This document shows, piece by piece, positions 9,647 to 18,261 of a stretch of 64,000 nt of DNA. Both the position numbers and the translations under genes were made by a program. Source of the stretch: Burkholderia anthina (GTDB lineage: Bacteria > Pseudomonadota > Gammaproteobacteria > Burkholderiales > Burkholderiaceae). The notes beneath the pieces were generated by a model, which was given only the letters and a program-made list of their open reading frames with translations, searched no databases and had not been told where the DNA came from. The stretch lies in NCBI RefSeq assembly GCF_902498995.1, contig NZ_CABVLY010000001.1, positions 124,001 to 188,000 of the forward strand. Direction: 5' to 3'. Numbering within the stretch: the stretch's first letter is position 1; every line of letters begins with the position of its first letter.

Positions 9647-10255
9647 ATGCCGCTATCCGAGCCCGTGCCCCGTCAGTTGCGACATCGACGCGCAATCCGA
9701 GCGGAAGCTTACGAGCGCGGCGACGGCTTGTGGGACATCGAAGCCTGCCTGACCGACCACAAGCCGCGCGATGTCGCGCTTGCGTCGGGCATCCGGCCCC
9801 AGGGCCTGCCGATCCACGAACTCTGGCTGCGCGTGACTATCGATCGTGACCTCAATGTCGTCGACGCCGAAGCGTCTTCGGAATGGGTTCCCTATCCCGG
9901 TCACTGTCAATCCGCCCCGCCTGCCTATCGGGCCCTCATCGGGCTCAATCTCTTCCGCAATTTCCGCCGCAACGCGAACCGGCTGCTCGCCGGCGTCGCA
10001 GGCTGCTCCCATCTCACCGAACTGTGCGCCGTGCTGCCGACCGCAGCGATCCAGGCGTTCGCCGGTGACGTATGGAACGTGCGCGAAGAGGGCGGCGAAG
10101 GGCCGGATCACGACGCCGCGCACGCCGAACCGCCTTTCCAGCTCGGCCGCTGCCGGGCGTTGCGGTTCGACGGCGAGGTCGTGCGGCAGTACTACCCGCG
10201 CTGGTATGGCGCGGGCCGGCCGGACGTGCCCGGTGATGGCAGCACGAAGGAATGA
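9647..10255 (+). CDS. DUF2889 family protein
   Basis: A 202-residue soluble protein that I recognise as the DUF2889 family: N-terminal RQLRHRRAIRAEAYERGDGLWDIEA followed by a strand-rich middle and a segment with CSHLTELCAVLP. The family is common in Burkholderiales next to recA-recX; its biochemical role is unknown. The ATG at 9647 (MPLSEPVPR) was chosen because the conserved sequence starts right after it and a promoter-like extended -10 lies just upstream; the longer frame from 9539 would cross that promoter. It is separated by 68 bases from sucC. Confidence 0.82.
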   Translation: MPLSEPVPRQLRHRRAIRAEAYERGDGLWDIEACLTDHKPRDVALASGIRPQGLPIHELWLRVTIDRDLNVVDAEASSEWVPYPGHCQSAPPAYRALIGLNLFRNFRRNANRLLAGVAGCSHLTELCAVLPTAAIQAFAGDVWNVREEGGEGPDHDAAHAEPPFQLGRCRALRFDGEVVRQYYPRWYGAGRPDVPGDGSTKE

Positions 10256-10323
10256 ACGGAAATCATTCGAAGAAGCGTCTTAAGCGACATTTCATCCAAC
10301 TCTCAGACTGAAGGGAATCACGC

Positions 10324-11490
10324 ATGAAGATTCACGAGTACCAGGGTAAGGAAATCCTGCGGAAATTCGGCGTCGCGGTACCGCGCGGCAAGCCGGCGTT
10401 CTCGGTTGACGAGGCCGTCAAGGTGGCAGAAGAGCTCGGCGGCCCGGTATGGGTCGTGAAGGCTCAGATTCACGCGGGTGGCCGTGGCAAGGGCGGCGGC
10501 GTGAAGGTGGCGAAGTCGATCGAGCAGGTTCGCGAATACGCGAACCAGATTCTCGGCATGCAACTCGTCACGCACCAGACCGGTCCGGAAGGCCAGAAGG
10601 TCAACCGTCTGATGATCGAAGAAGGCGCCGACATCAAGCAGGAACTGTATGTCAGCCTCGTCGTCGATCGCGTGTCGCAGAAGATCGTTCTGATGGGTTC
10701 GAGCGAAGGCGGCATGGACATCGAAGAAGTCGCCGAAAAGCACCCGGAACTGATCCACAAGGTCATCGTGGAACCGTCGACCGGCCTGCTCGACGCGCAA
10801 GCCGACGACCTCGCCGCGAAGATCGGCGTGCCGGCTGCTTCGATCCCGCAAGCGCGCGCGATCCTGCAAGGCCTGTACAAGGCATTCTGGGAAACCGACG
10901 CGTCGCTGGCTGAAATCAACCCGCTGAACGTTTCCGGCGACGGCAAGGTCACCGCACTCGACGCGAAGTTCAACTTCGACTCGAACGCGCTGTTCCGCCA
11001 TCCGGAAATCGTCGCGTACCGCGATCTGGACGAAGAAGATCCGGCTGAAATCGAAGCGTCGAAGTTCGACCTCGCGTACATCTCGCTCGACGGCAACATC
11101 GGCTGTCTCGTGAACGGCGCAGGCCTCGCGATGGCGACGATGGACACCATCAAGCTGTTCGGCGGCGAGCCGGCGAACTTCCTGGACGTCGGCGGTGGCG
11201 CGACGACCGAGAAGGTCACCGAAGCGTTCAAGCTGATGCTGAAGAACCCGGGCCTGAAGGCGATCCTCGTGAACATCTTCGGCGGCATCATGCGCTGCGA
11301 CGTGATCGCCGAAGGCGTGATCGCCGGTTCGAAGGCCGTGAACCTGAACGTGCCGCTCGTCGTGCGCATGAAGGGCACGAACGAGGACCTCGGCAAGAAG
11401 ATGCTGGCCGATTCGGGCCTGCCGATCATCTCGGCGGACAGCATGGAAGAGGCTGCGCAGAAGGTTGTCGCGGCTGCCGCAGGTAAGTAA
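10324..11490 (+). CDS. sucC: Succinyl-CoA synthetase, ADP-forming, beta subunit
   Basis: A 388-residue protein with the ATP-grasp domain at the N-terminus ([32 protein letters not shown]) and the C-terminal CoA-ligase domain ([30 protein letters not shown]). Together with SucD it converts succinyl-CoA, ADP and phosphate to succinate, CoA and ATP in the citric acid cycle. Full length for the family. Purine-rich GAAGGGAA precedes the ATG. It forms an operon with sucD; the sucAB genes are not in this window. Confidence 0.98.
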   Translation: MKIHEYQGKEILRKFGVAVPRGKPAFSVDEAVKVAEELGGPVWVVKAQIHAGGRGKGGGVKVAKSIEQVREYANQILGMQLVTHQTGPEGQKVNRLMIEEGADIKQELYVSLVVDRVSQKIVLMGSSEGGMDIEEVAEKHPELIHKVIVEPSTGLLDAQADDLAAKIGVPAASIPQARAILQGLYKAFWETDASLAEINPLNVSGDGKVTALDAKFNFDSNALFRHPEIVAYRDLDEEDPAEIEASKFDLAYISLDGNIGCLVNGAGLAMATMDTIKLFGGEPANFLDVGGGATTEKVTEAFKLMLKNPGLKAILVNIFGGIMRCDVIAEGVIAGSKAVNLNVPLVVRMKGTNEDLGKKMLADSGLPIISADSMEEAAQKVVAAAAGK

Positions 11491-11559
11491 GCGGGCGCTA
11501 ATGAACACGCATGGCGGCGCGGTTTGCACGCGACGCCAATCGAACAGAGGTCAAAATAC

Positions 11560-12441
11560 ATGTCGATTCTGATCAACAAGGACACGAAGGTCATCACGCA
11601 GGGCATTACCGGCAAAACCGGTCAGTTCCATACGCGCGCCTGCCGTGAATACGCAAACGGCCGCGAAGCATTCGTCGCGGGCGTGAACCCGAAGAAGGCC
11701 GGCGAAGATTTCGAAGGCATTCCGATCTACGCAAGCGTCAAGGAAGCGAAGGCAGAAACCGGCGCAACCGTGTCGGTCATCTACGTTCCGCCGGCAGGCG
11801 CAGCGGCTGCGATCTGGGAAGCGGTCGAAGCCGACCTGGATCTCGCGATCTGCATCACGGAAGGCATTCCCGTCCGTGACATGATCGAAGTGAAGGACCG
11901 CATGCGTCGCGAAGGCCGCAAGACGCTGCTGCTCGGGCCGAACTGCCCGGGCACGATCACGCCGGACGAACTGAAGATCGGCATCATGCCGGGTCACATC
12001 CACCGCAAGGGCCGCATCGGCGTCGTGTCGCGTTCGGGCACGCTGACGTATGAAGCCGTTGCACAGCTGACGGCGCTGGGCCTCGGCCAGTCGTCGGCAG
12101 TCGGTATCGGCGGCGACCCGATCAACGGTCTGAAGCACATCGACGTGATGAAGATGTTCAACGACGATCCGGATACGGACGCGGTCGTGATGATCGGCGA
12201 AATCGGCGGTCCGGACGAAGCCAACGCCGCCGAGTGGATCAAGGACAACATGAAGAAGCCGGTCGTCGGCTTCATCGCGGGTGTCACGGCGCCTCCGGGC
12301 AAGCGCATGGGCCACGCCGGCGCGCTGATCTCGGGCGGTGCGGATACGGCCGAAGCGAAGCTGGAAATCATGGAAGCGTGCGGCATCACCGTCACGCGCA
12401 ACCCGTCGGAAATGGGCCGTCTGCTGAAGAAGGCGCTGTAA
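11560..12441 (+). CDS. sucD: Succinyl-CoA synthetase, alpha subunit
   Basis: A 293-residue alpha subunit, which carries the CoA-binding Rossmann domain and the phosphohistidine. Visible motifs are MSILINKDTKVITQGITGKTG at the start (in parts), GPNCPGTITP, and GHAGALISGG, which contains the active-site histidine. The ATG at 11560 is the family start; an upstream in-frame ATG at 11524 would add 12 residues. It follows sucC by about 70 bases and is closed by a strong intrinsic terminator. Confidence 0.98.
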   Translation: MSILINKDTKVITQGITGKTGQFHTRACREYANGREAFVAGVNPKKAGEDFEGIPIYASVKEAKAETGATVSVIYVPPAGAAAAIWEAVEADLDLAICITEGIPVRDMIEVKDRMRREGRKTLLLGPNCPGTITPDELKIGIMPGHIHRKGRIGVVSRSGTLTYEAVAQLTALGLGQSSAVGIGGDPINGLKHIDVMKMFNDDPDTDAVVMIGEIGGPDEANAAEWIKDNMKKPVVGFIAGVTAPPGKRMGHAGALISGGADTAEAKLEIMEACGITVTRNPSEMGRLLKKAL

Positions 12442-12463
12442 TTTCCGTCTGGTTCACCCCGCA

Positions 12464-12493
12464 GAAAACGCCGGCCATGCCGGCGTTTTTTGT
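12464..12493 (+). terminator. Intrinsic terminator after sucD
   Basis: Stem AACGCCGGC / GCCGGCGTT with a 3-base loop and a run of six T, 23 bases past the sucD stop. Confidence 0.9.
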
Positions 12494-12600
12494 TATGCTC
12501 GACGAAATGATTTTGTAAGGACCGGGCAGGCTCGATGCGTGTCTCGGCGATGAACCGGGTCGCCTGTCCGACAGTCGTTGCCCCGCACCGGATACCGCTC

Positions 12601-13305
12601 ATGCTTGAATTCCTGACGTCGCTGCACTGGGGCGCCGTGCTTCAGATCGTCATCATCGACATTCTGCTCGGCGGCGACAACGCGGTCGTGATCGCGCTCG
12701 CGTGCCGCAACCTGCCGGCCAGCCAGCGGCTGCGCGGCATCGTGTGGGGTACGGCCGGCGCGATCCTGCTGCGTGTCGCGCTGATCGCATTCGCGGTCGT
12801 GCTGCTCGACGTCCCGTTCCTGAAATTCGGCGGCGGCCTGCTGCTGCTGTGGATCGGCGTCAAGCTGATGGTGCCGGACGCCGACGCGCACGACAACGTG
12901 AAGCCGGCCGACCGGCTGTGGGACGCGGTGAAGACGATCGTGATCGCCGATGCGGTGATGAGCCTCGACAACGTCGTCGCGATCGCGGGCGCGGCCGAAC
13001 AGGCCGATCCGTCGCACCGGCTTGCGCTCGTGATCTTCGGGCTCGTCGTCAGCGTGCCGATCATCGTGTGGGGCAGCACGCTGGTGCTGAAGCTGCTCGA
13101 CCGCTTTCCGATCGTCGTCACGTTCGGCGCGGGGTTGCTCGGCTGGATCGCGGGCGGGCTGATCGTGCACGACCCGGTGGCTGATCGCTGGCCCGTCCTC
13201 GATACGCCGGCCGCGATCTACGGCGCGAGCGTCGCCGGCGCATTGTTCGTCGTGGCGACCGGTTACGCGCTCAGGCGCCGTCGCGGCGTTCCGCACGCGC
13301 ACTGA
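12601..13305 (+). CDS. TerC/YjbE family integral membrane protein
   Basis: A 234-residue polytopic membrane protein with about seven hydrophobic helices. It has the TerC-family signature of two acidic motifs inside helices: [21 protein letters not shown] near the start and [17 protein letters not shown] in the middle, whose Asp-Asn pairs are thought to bind metal. Family members export or handle manganese and calcium, often at the step of membrane protein metalation; the YjbE subgroup matches best in length. The ATG at 12601 precedes the first helix; an earlier ATG at 12535 would add 22 polar residues. It stands alone between two terminators. Confidence 0.87.
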   Translation: MLEFLTSLHWGAVLQIVIIDILLGGDNAVVIALACRNLPASQRLRGIVWGTAGAILLRVALIAFAVVLLDVPFLKFGGGLLLLWIGVKLMVPDADAHDNVKPADRLWDAVKTIVIADAVMSLDNVVAIAGAAEQADPSHRLALVIFGLVVSVPIIVWGSTLVLKLLDRFPIVVTFGAGLLGWIAGGLIVHDPVADRWPVLDTPAAIYGASVAGALFVVATGYALRRRRGVPHAH

Positions 13306-13354
13306 CGTTGGCCGTCCGGCCGAGTGCCGGATTCGCAGCCCGCTGGCTACGATC

Positions 13355-13391
13355 GAAACGCCTGCCTGGATCGGCAGGCGTTTTTCGTTTC
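13355..13391 (+). terminator. Intrinsic terminator after the TerC-like gene
   Basis: Stem ACGCCTGCC / GGCAGGCGT with a 5-base loop and a T run, located between the TerC-like gene and the pilin gene. Confidence 0.85.
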
Positions 13392-13402
13392 CGGAGCCTG
13401 TC

Positions 13403-13999
13403 ATGTTCGAAGCCTTTTCCGTTTCCCTGTTTCGTCGTCTTGCCGCCGATCTGCGGCGCGCCCATCGGACGGTGCCGCGCTGGCGGCCGGCCGGCTTCAC
13501 GCTGATCGAACTGATGATCGTGCTTGCGATCGTCGGCGTGATCGCGGCCTATGCGATTCCCGCGTACCAGGATTACCTGGCGCGTTCGCGTGTCGGCGAA
13601 GGGCTCGCGCTCGCGTCGTCCGCGCGGCTCGCGGTCGCCGACAACGCCGCGAGCGGCGCGAGCCTCGACGGCGGCTACAGCCCGCCAGCGGCCACCCGCA
13701 ACGTCGAATCCGTCGTCATCGACAGCGAGACGGGCCAGATCACAGTGGCATTCACGACGCGCGTCGCCGCGGCCGGTGTGAATACGCTGGTGCTGGTGCC
13801 GTCCGCGCCCGACAAGGCCGATACGCCGACCGCGCGCGTGCCGCTTAAAAAGGGCGCGATGCAGGCCGGCGCGATCGCATGGGAATGTTTTGCCGCCGGA
13901 AAGGACGCGTCGTCGCTGCCGGCGCCGGGTGCCGGCCCGTTGCCTGCGGAGGCTGCGACGTTGCCCGCGAAATATGCGCCGGCGGAGTGCCGCGCGTAG
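13403..13999 (+). CDS. Type IV pilin-like protein (PilA-type)
   Basis: A 198-residue prepilin. The cleavage and methylation motif is G31 followed by [20 protein letters not shown], with the conserved Glu at mature position 5 (Glu36) and a [12 protein letters not shown] spine, so prepilin peptidase would release a 167-residue pilin. The leader is unusually long (31 residues, Arg-rich, versus 6-10 in most type IVa pilins). Two cysteines (162 and 196) would form the C-terminal disulfide loop, and the loop is rich in Ala, Pro and Ser, the kind of stretch used by O-glycosylation. The gene lies 165 bases before the O-oligosaccharyltransferase pglL. The other pilus assembly genes are not in this window, so its role as a major or minor pilin is unclear. 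Confidence 0.88.
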   Translation: MFEAFSVSLFRRLAADLRRAHRTVPRWRPAGFTLIELMIVLAIVGVIAAYAIPAYQDYLARSRVGEGLALASSARLAVADNAASGASLDGGYSPPAATRNVESVVIDSETGQITVAFTTRVAAAGVNTLVLVPSAPDKADTPTARVPLKKGAMQAGAIAWECFAAGKDASSLPAPGAGPLPAEAATLPAKYAPAECRA

Positions 14000-14163
14000 C
14001 ATCGGCGGCGATGCGGGCCGGCGCAGCCCGGCGGGCATGGTGCGGCCTTTGCCGCGCCTGCCGGCCGCGCGGGTCGTGTGCCTGTCGTGCGATGGCGCGA
14101 CAGGCCCGCACAGAGCAGGGAAAGTTTTGTATAGTGCGCCGGTTGCTGACATCCGGTTCGCTC

Positions 14164-15942
14164 ATGCCCACTACTTTTTCCCGTTCGTTGCCGCTCGTTG
14201 CACTGGCTGTCGCCCTGATCGTGCCGTACGCGATCACGAATCACACGTATCCGATCCCGACCTTCTATTCAGAGTTTGCCGCGCTGGTGCTGTATATGCT
14301 GGTGGGCGTCTCCGTCGTGCTGCTCGCGGGCACGGGCCGCCCGGCCCAGCCGTTTGCCGCGCCGGCTGCTTTCGGCGCGCCGCTCGGGTTTGCGGCGGTG
14401 CTGATCGCGCAGGTTGCGCTGATGTCGCTGAAGGTGCCGTCGATGAACTGGCTGGCGGTCGGCTATCTCGCCGCGGCGCTGGTCGCGATGCAGGCCGGCT
14501 ACACGCTCGCGCGCGAGGGGCTCGCGGAAGCCGTCGCGCGGATGATGGCCGGCGCGCTGCTGATCGGCGGGGTGTTCGCCGTTGCCAGCCAGATCGTGCA
14601 GTTGTTCCATCTCGAGTCCGTGGTGGCACCGTTCGTCGTCTCGTACAACATCACGGTCGATCGCCGCCCGTACGGCAACATGGCGCAGGCGAACCACCTG
14701 GCGACCTACATCGCGTTCGCGCTGGCGGGGGCGCTGTATCTGGTACAGACGCGCCGGCTTGCCGTCTGGGCGTGGCTTGCGTTGTCGATCGTACTGTCGG
14801 TCGGTCTCGCGCTGACCGTGTCGCGCGGGCCGTGGCTGCAGGTCGCGGTGATGGTGGTCGCGGGTTTCTGGATGGCGTGGCTCGAATCGCGCCGCGAGCC
14901 GGGCAACCGGCGCGCATGGCTGATGCCGGTCGTGCTCGCGGTGGCGTTCGTCGCGGTGAACGTCGCGGTGCGCTGGGCCAACGTGCATTTTCATCTGGGG
15001 CTCGCCGAGTCGGCGGCCGACCGGATGCGCGACGCCGGGCAGATCGCGCCGCGCCTCGCGCTGTGGAAGTACGGTCTCGCGATGTTCCGCGAGCACCCGC
15101 TGCTCGGCGTCGGCTGGGGCGAGTTCCCGTCGTACCAGTTCGCGCTCGTGCGCACGCTCGGCGGCGTCGAGATCGCGAACAACTCGCACGACATCTTCAT
15201 CGACCTGCTCGCGAAGTCCGGGGTCGTCGGCCTCGGCGTGCTCGTCGTCGCGCTCGTGACGTGGTTCGTGCGTGCGGTGCGCGCGCCGCAGTCGAGCACG
15301 CGCGTGTTCGGCCTCGCGCTGATCGGTGTCCTGCTGATGCATGCGCTCGTCGAGTACCCGCAGCAATACATGTTCTTCCTGCTGCCCGCGATGTTCGTGA
15401 TCGGTCTGCTCGAAGCGAAGCCGCTGCGAATCCTGCCGGGCCGCGCGGCGTTCGGGCTGTTCGCGGTGCTGTCGGTCGGCGGCGTGCTGGCGGCGGTGCC
15501 CGTCCTGCGCGACTACCAGCGTGCGGAAGTGCTGTATTACGGCAACGATCCGGCCGCGCAGTACCGCGACGCGCCGTCGCGGCTGTTCGGCGCGTGGGGC
15601 GACTACGGAGCGGCGACGCTGCTGCCCATTTCGCCGGACAACCTGCCGCTCAAGCTTGTCGCGCACGAGCGTGCGATCGCACTGCTGCCCGGCGAGACGG
15701 TGCTGCGTCGCTATGCAGTGCTGCAGGCGATGGCCGGTCGCGAAGCCGATGCGCTCGACACGGTTGCGCGCCTGCACGTGTTCGCGAAGGAATTGAAGGA
15801 CTGGCCGCAGCAACTCGCGTCGCTGTACAAGCTGTGCGATCAGCAGCCGTCGTTGAGCGCGTTCAAGGCCGCCGTCGTCGCGAAGTACGGGGAAGTGCCG
15901 CCCGACGCGGACGACGACGACTCGGACGACGATTCCGACTGA
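14164..15942 (+). CDS. pglL: O-oligosaccharyltransferase PglL (Wzy_C family)
   Basis: A 592-residue inner-membrane protein with about twelve hydrophobic helices followed by a soluble C-terminal region (about 440-592) ending in an acidic tail (DADDDDSDDDSD). It has the ligase signature RPYGNMAQANHLATY and the periplasmic-loop region GVGWGEFPSYQFAL...NNSHDIFIDLLAKSG, plus HALVEYPQQYMFFLLPAMF, as in PglL enzymes that transfer lipid-linked glycans en bloc to Ser/Thr of periplasmic proteins. Burkholderia PglL is known to glycosylate many exported proteins with a trisaccharide. The ATG at 14164 begins just before helix 1. Position next to a pilin recalls the pilin-ligase pairing of Pseudomonas TfpO. 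Confidence 0.92.
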   Translation: MPTTFSRSLPLVALAVALIVPYAITNHTYPIPTFYSEFAALVLYMLVGVSVVLLAGTGRPAQPFAAPAAFGAPLGFAAVLIAQVALMSLKVPSMNWLAVGYLAAALVAMQAGYTLAREGLAEAVARMMAGALLIGGVFAVASQIVQLFHLESVVAPFVVSYNITVDRRPYGNMAQANHLATYIAFALAGALYLVQTRRLAVWAWLALSIVLSVGLALTVSRGPWLQVAVMVVAGFWMAWLESRREPGNRRAWLMPVVLAVAFVAVNVAVRWANVHFHLGLAESAADRMRDAGQIAPRLALWKYGLAMFREHPLLGVGWGEFPSYQFALVRTLGGVEIANNSHDIFIDLLAKSGVVGLGVLVVALVTWFVRAVRAPQSSTRVFGLALIGVLLMHALVEYPQQYMFFLLPAMFVIGLLEAKPLRILPGRAAFGLFAVLSVGGVLAAVPVLRDYQRAEVLYYGNDPAAQYRDAPSRLFGAWGDYGAATLLPISPDNLPLKLVAHERAIALLPGETVLRRYAVLQAMAGREADALDTVARLHVFAKELKDWPQQLASLYKLCDQQPSLSAFKAAVVAKYGEVPPDADDDDSDDDSD

Positions 15943-16362
15943 AGCAGGTCGGCGCCGGGCGGGGCATCCCGGCGTGTTTCGTCTCGCGATGAAACAGGGA
16001 AGCGGTGACGCGCCGAAGCGATGCGGCGATTGCTTCTCGTCGCGAATGGATGCGGGCCGGAACTGGCCTGATTCGCGTCAACCATTGTCAAATCGCCGCC
16101 ATGGGCGGGGCGGTGCGTGCACAATGCGCGAAAGCGGTCGCGTGCATGGTTGCCCGTTGCGGGCCGCCGACGCGAAAGCAGCCCCGAGACATATCAGGGG
16201 AACCCGCCGAGCAGGATCGCGACCGATGCAACCATCGGTCGTGCGGCCGTAACGGGGCGCCGGTCCGATGGCCGCGGCGCAGGGCGATGCAGGCGATGCG
16301 GCCAAGTGCGGCCCGCCGGCGCGGCATTCGTCCGCAACAGTGCTGAAGAACGATATTCGACC
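15943..16362. other. Intergenic region of about 420 bases without a recognised gene
   Basis: The short open frames here lack homology or start signals. The only structure seen is an 8-bp hairpin at 15976-15995 (GTTTCGTC / GATGAAAC, one G-T pair, TCGC loop) 33 bases after pglL. It lacks a T run, so it is only a weak terminator candidate. Nothing else convincing was found. Confidence 0.5.
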
Positions 16363-16713
16363 ATGGCTCTCCGCTCTACCTACCTGATCCTGCCTGCCGT
16401 CGCGGTGCTGTTTTCCGGCTGCGCGATGCTGTCGTCGTCGCAGGAAAGCAAGCTCACCTGCCACATCCCGCGTGCCGTCTACCCGGATGCCGCGAAGCCG
16501 CTCACGCGCCCGGTGACGGTGCTGGTGCGCGCGCTGATGACGACGTCGGGCGAAGCGCAGAACGTCACCGTGACGACGAGCAGCCGCAATGCGGCGGCCG
16601 ACCGCGCCGCCGTCGATGCGATGACGCATGCGACCTGCGTGCAGACGGGCGCTACCGCGAATCCGTTCCTGCTGACCCAGCCGTTCGTATTCGAACCGCG
16701 ACACGCCGATTGA
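16363..16713 (+). CDS. Small lipoprotein with a TonB-C-like domain
   Basis: A 116-residue lipoprotein. The signal peptide ends in the lipobox LFSGC with the lipidated Cys near residue 20, followed by a short linker. The rest resembles the TonB C-terminal fold: a YP motif (AVYPDAAKPL), a strand VTVLVRALMTTSGEAQNVTV, the SS turn (TTSSRNAAADRAAVDAM) and a Cys-containing end. There is no membrane anchor of the usual TonB type and no proline-rich stalk, so it is not a classical TonB; outer-membrane lipidated TonB-C-like proteins are known but poorly understood. Residue after Cys is Ala, compatible with outer-membrane sorting. The domain call is from pattern recognition only. Confidence 0.7.
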   Translation: MALRSTYLILPAVAVLFSGCAMLSSSQESKLTCHIPRAVYPDAAKPLTRPVTVLVRALMTTSGEAQNVTVTTSSRNAAADRAAVDAMTHATCVQTGATANPFLLTQPFVFEPRHAD

Positions 16714-16765
16714 TGCGAGGGCGGTGCGGACAATCAGGCCGCATCGCCCTTGTTTCGAACGAACC

Positions 16766-17012
16766 TCAGTGCTGCGGCATCGGGTTCGCGCCGTGTGACA
16801 CGTCGGCTCGGCTGCATTGCGCAGCCCGAGCATCGTGAATCCGTTGTGTTCCTGTCGAATCAGCACGTAGCGCCGCGCGACCGCATTTCCGTCCTTGCCC
16901 GTCAGGTCCAGTTCGACCTGGAAGCGGTCCTTGCTGTCCGAGCAACCGCGCACCGGGCCGTAGGCGAAACCGATATCGGGCGTGTTGCTTTCCGCGTTGA
17001 ACGCCCTGCGTG
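16766..17012 (-). pseudogene. Decayed coding fragment downstream of the type VI island
   Basis: One minus-strand frame reads like protein (AFNAESNTPDIGFAYGPVRG, DRFQVELDLTGKDGNAVARR, NGFTMLGLRNAAEP), with codon use unlike random antisense. No start codon with a ribosome site precedes it, and its natural end in a neighbouring frame (PMPQH stop, TGA at 16766-16768) requires a frameshift near 16795. I read it as the 3' part of a gene whose front was lost, directly behind the Asp-box gene whose stop is at 17016. Family unknown. Confidence 0.45.
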
Positions 17013-17015
17013 CGA

Positions 17016-18260
17016 TCAGAAGGTCCGCTTCTTCAGCGTGAATGCGTGCAGCCAGTACAGCGTGTTGGTCTGTGCGTCGAAGTAGCCGCCTTGTGCGACC
17101 TTGTCGGTCGCCTGATCCCACGACTTGCCGGCGTCGGTGCTGCTGAACGTCAGGTCGATCGGCGCGCCGCCGCGGCCTCCCGAGTTCGGGTCGGTTGCGT
17201 AGACGAGCAGGAGACCGCCGCGACCGACGCTCAGGCTGTCGAGCCTGAGCGTCTCGTCGAACGTGCGCAGTTGATGCACGGACTCGGGATGGTCGTTCGT
17301 CCACGTGGAAATGGCGCCCGTGCGGCGGCCGTTGTCGCGCACCTCGCCGTTCTGCGGCTTGTCGAGACGCGACAGCGCGTACAGCGAATAGCGTGCCGCC
17401 GGTCCCGGCGTCGTATCGAGCGCGGTGACGACCTGGCCCGGCAGCTCGGTATCGGTCACGAATGCGTGTTGTTCCCAGTCGAGCCGGTCGATCATGCTGC
17501 GCGCCGGCGTTTCCGCCGTCGGCGCGACGGAGTAGGCGATGCGCAGCACACCGTCAGGGCCGAGACTGACCGCATTGAAATTCTTGCGCGTCTTGCCGGC
17601 GACGTGCGCATCGGCCGGCACGTCGATTGCCTGCCATGTGGTTCCGCCGTCCGCCGTTCGCCATACGCGAGGCCCCCAGCCGATCGCGTAGCCGCGCTGC
17701 GGATCGAGGAAGAGCAATTGGCCGATGTTCTGGCTGTCGGGCCATTGCAGCTGCGACCACGTTTGGCCGCCGTTGAGCGACTTCCACAGCTTCGTCGTTT
17801 GCGGCGCATCCCCGCCGCGTGCCTCGGGGGCCTTGTAGTTCATCCATGACGTGCTGAGGAACTGAACCGACCAGTCCGGCGAATACCACCACGCGGCATT
17901 CTGGCCGACCTGCTGGAACTGGCGCTTCATCCCGCCGTCGATGGTTCCGCGGAAGAAGCTGATCGTCATGCGGTTCAGCAGCTCGCCGGTGTCGTTCATC
18001 CATGCTTCGGTCGGCTCGGGCCGCTGCGGTTCGTTCGATTCCGCCGTGGGCTTGAACGTCACCTCGGGATTGGCGAGCTTGACGCTCATCACGTCGTTGC
18101 CCTTGATGCGGAAGTTGCCGCCGCCATACGGCGTGTCGTTCCGCATGAAGTTTGTCGAAATCGTTTCCCAGCCCGTCGCCATGTTTACGTACCCGTATGT
18201 TCCAATGGCCAGGGCAACGAGACCCCCGGCGATCCATTTCCAGCGCTTGTGTTTTTGCAT
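17016..18260 (-). CDS. Membrane-anchored Asp-box (BNR/YCF48-like) repeat protein, candidate immunity partner
   Basis: A 414-residue protein with one N-terminal membrane helix (residues 8-26) and a large extracytoplasmic region. Three Asp-box motifs of the sialidase/BNR type are visible: SLNGGQTW (161-168), TADGGTTW (202-209) and STDAGKSW (about 387-394), each at the turn of a predicted beta-propeller blade. No sialidase catalytic residues are evident. The gene follows the effector candidate by only one base, and both follow vgrG, so they are one operon. In such clusters the gene behind the cargo is usually its immunity protein, and a periplasm-facing anchor would suit a cell-envelope target. 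The immunity role is inference. Confidence 0.6.
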   Translation of the reverse strand: MQKHKRWKWIAGGLVALAIGTYGYVNMATGWETISTNFMRNDTPYGGGNFRIKGNDVMSVKLANPEVTFKPTAESNEPQRPEPTEAWMNDTGELLNRMTISFFRGTIDGGMKRQFQQVGQNAAWWYSPDWSVQFLSTSWMNYKAPEARGGDAPQTTKLWKSLNGGQTWSQLQWPDSQNIGQLLFLDPQRGYAIGWGPRVWRTADGGTTWQAIDVPADAHVAGKTRKNFNAVSLGPDGVLRIAYSVAPTAETPARSMIDRLDWEQHAFVTDTELPGQVVTALDTTPGPAARYSLYALSRLDKPQNGEVRDNGRRTGAISTWTNDHPESVHQLRTFDETLRLDSLSVGRGGLLLVYATDPNSGGRGGAPIDLTFSSTDAGKSWDQATDKVAQGGYFDAQTNTLYWLHAFTLKKRTF

Positions 18261-18261
18261 G

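Noticed and set aside
14269..15813. A long minus-strand frame opposite pglL
   Set aside because: Antisense shadow of a membrane-protein gene; the translation is a run of charged residues without fold or start signal.
15976..15995. Hairpin after pglL as an intrinsic terminator
   Set aside because: No T run follows and one pair is G-T; kept only as a remark on the intergenic region.
16750..17085. Plus-strand frame of 111 codons opposite the decayed fragment
   Set aside because: It overlaps the end of the Asp-box gene on the other strand and has no homology or ribosome site.
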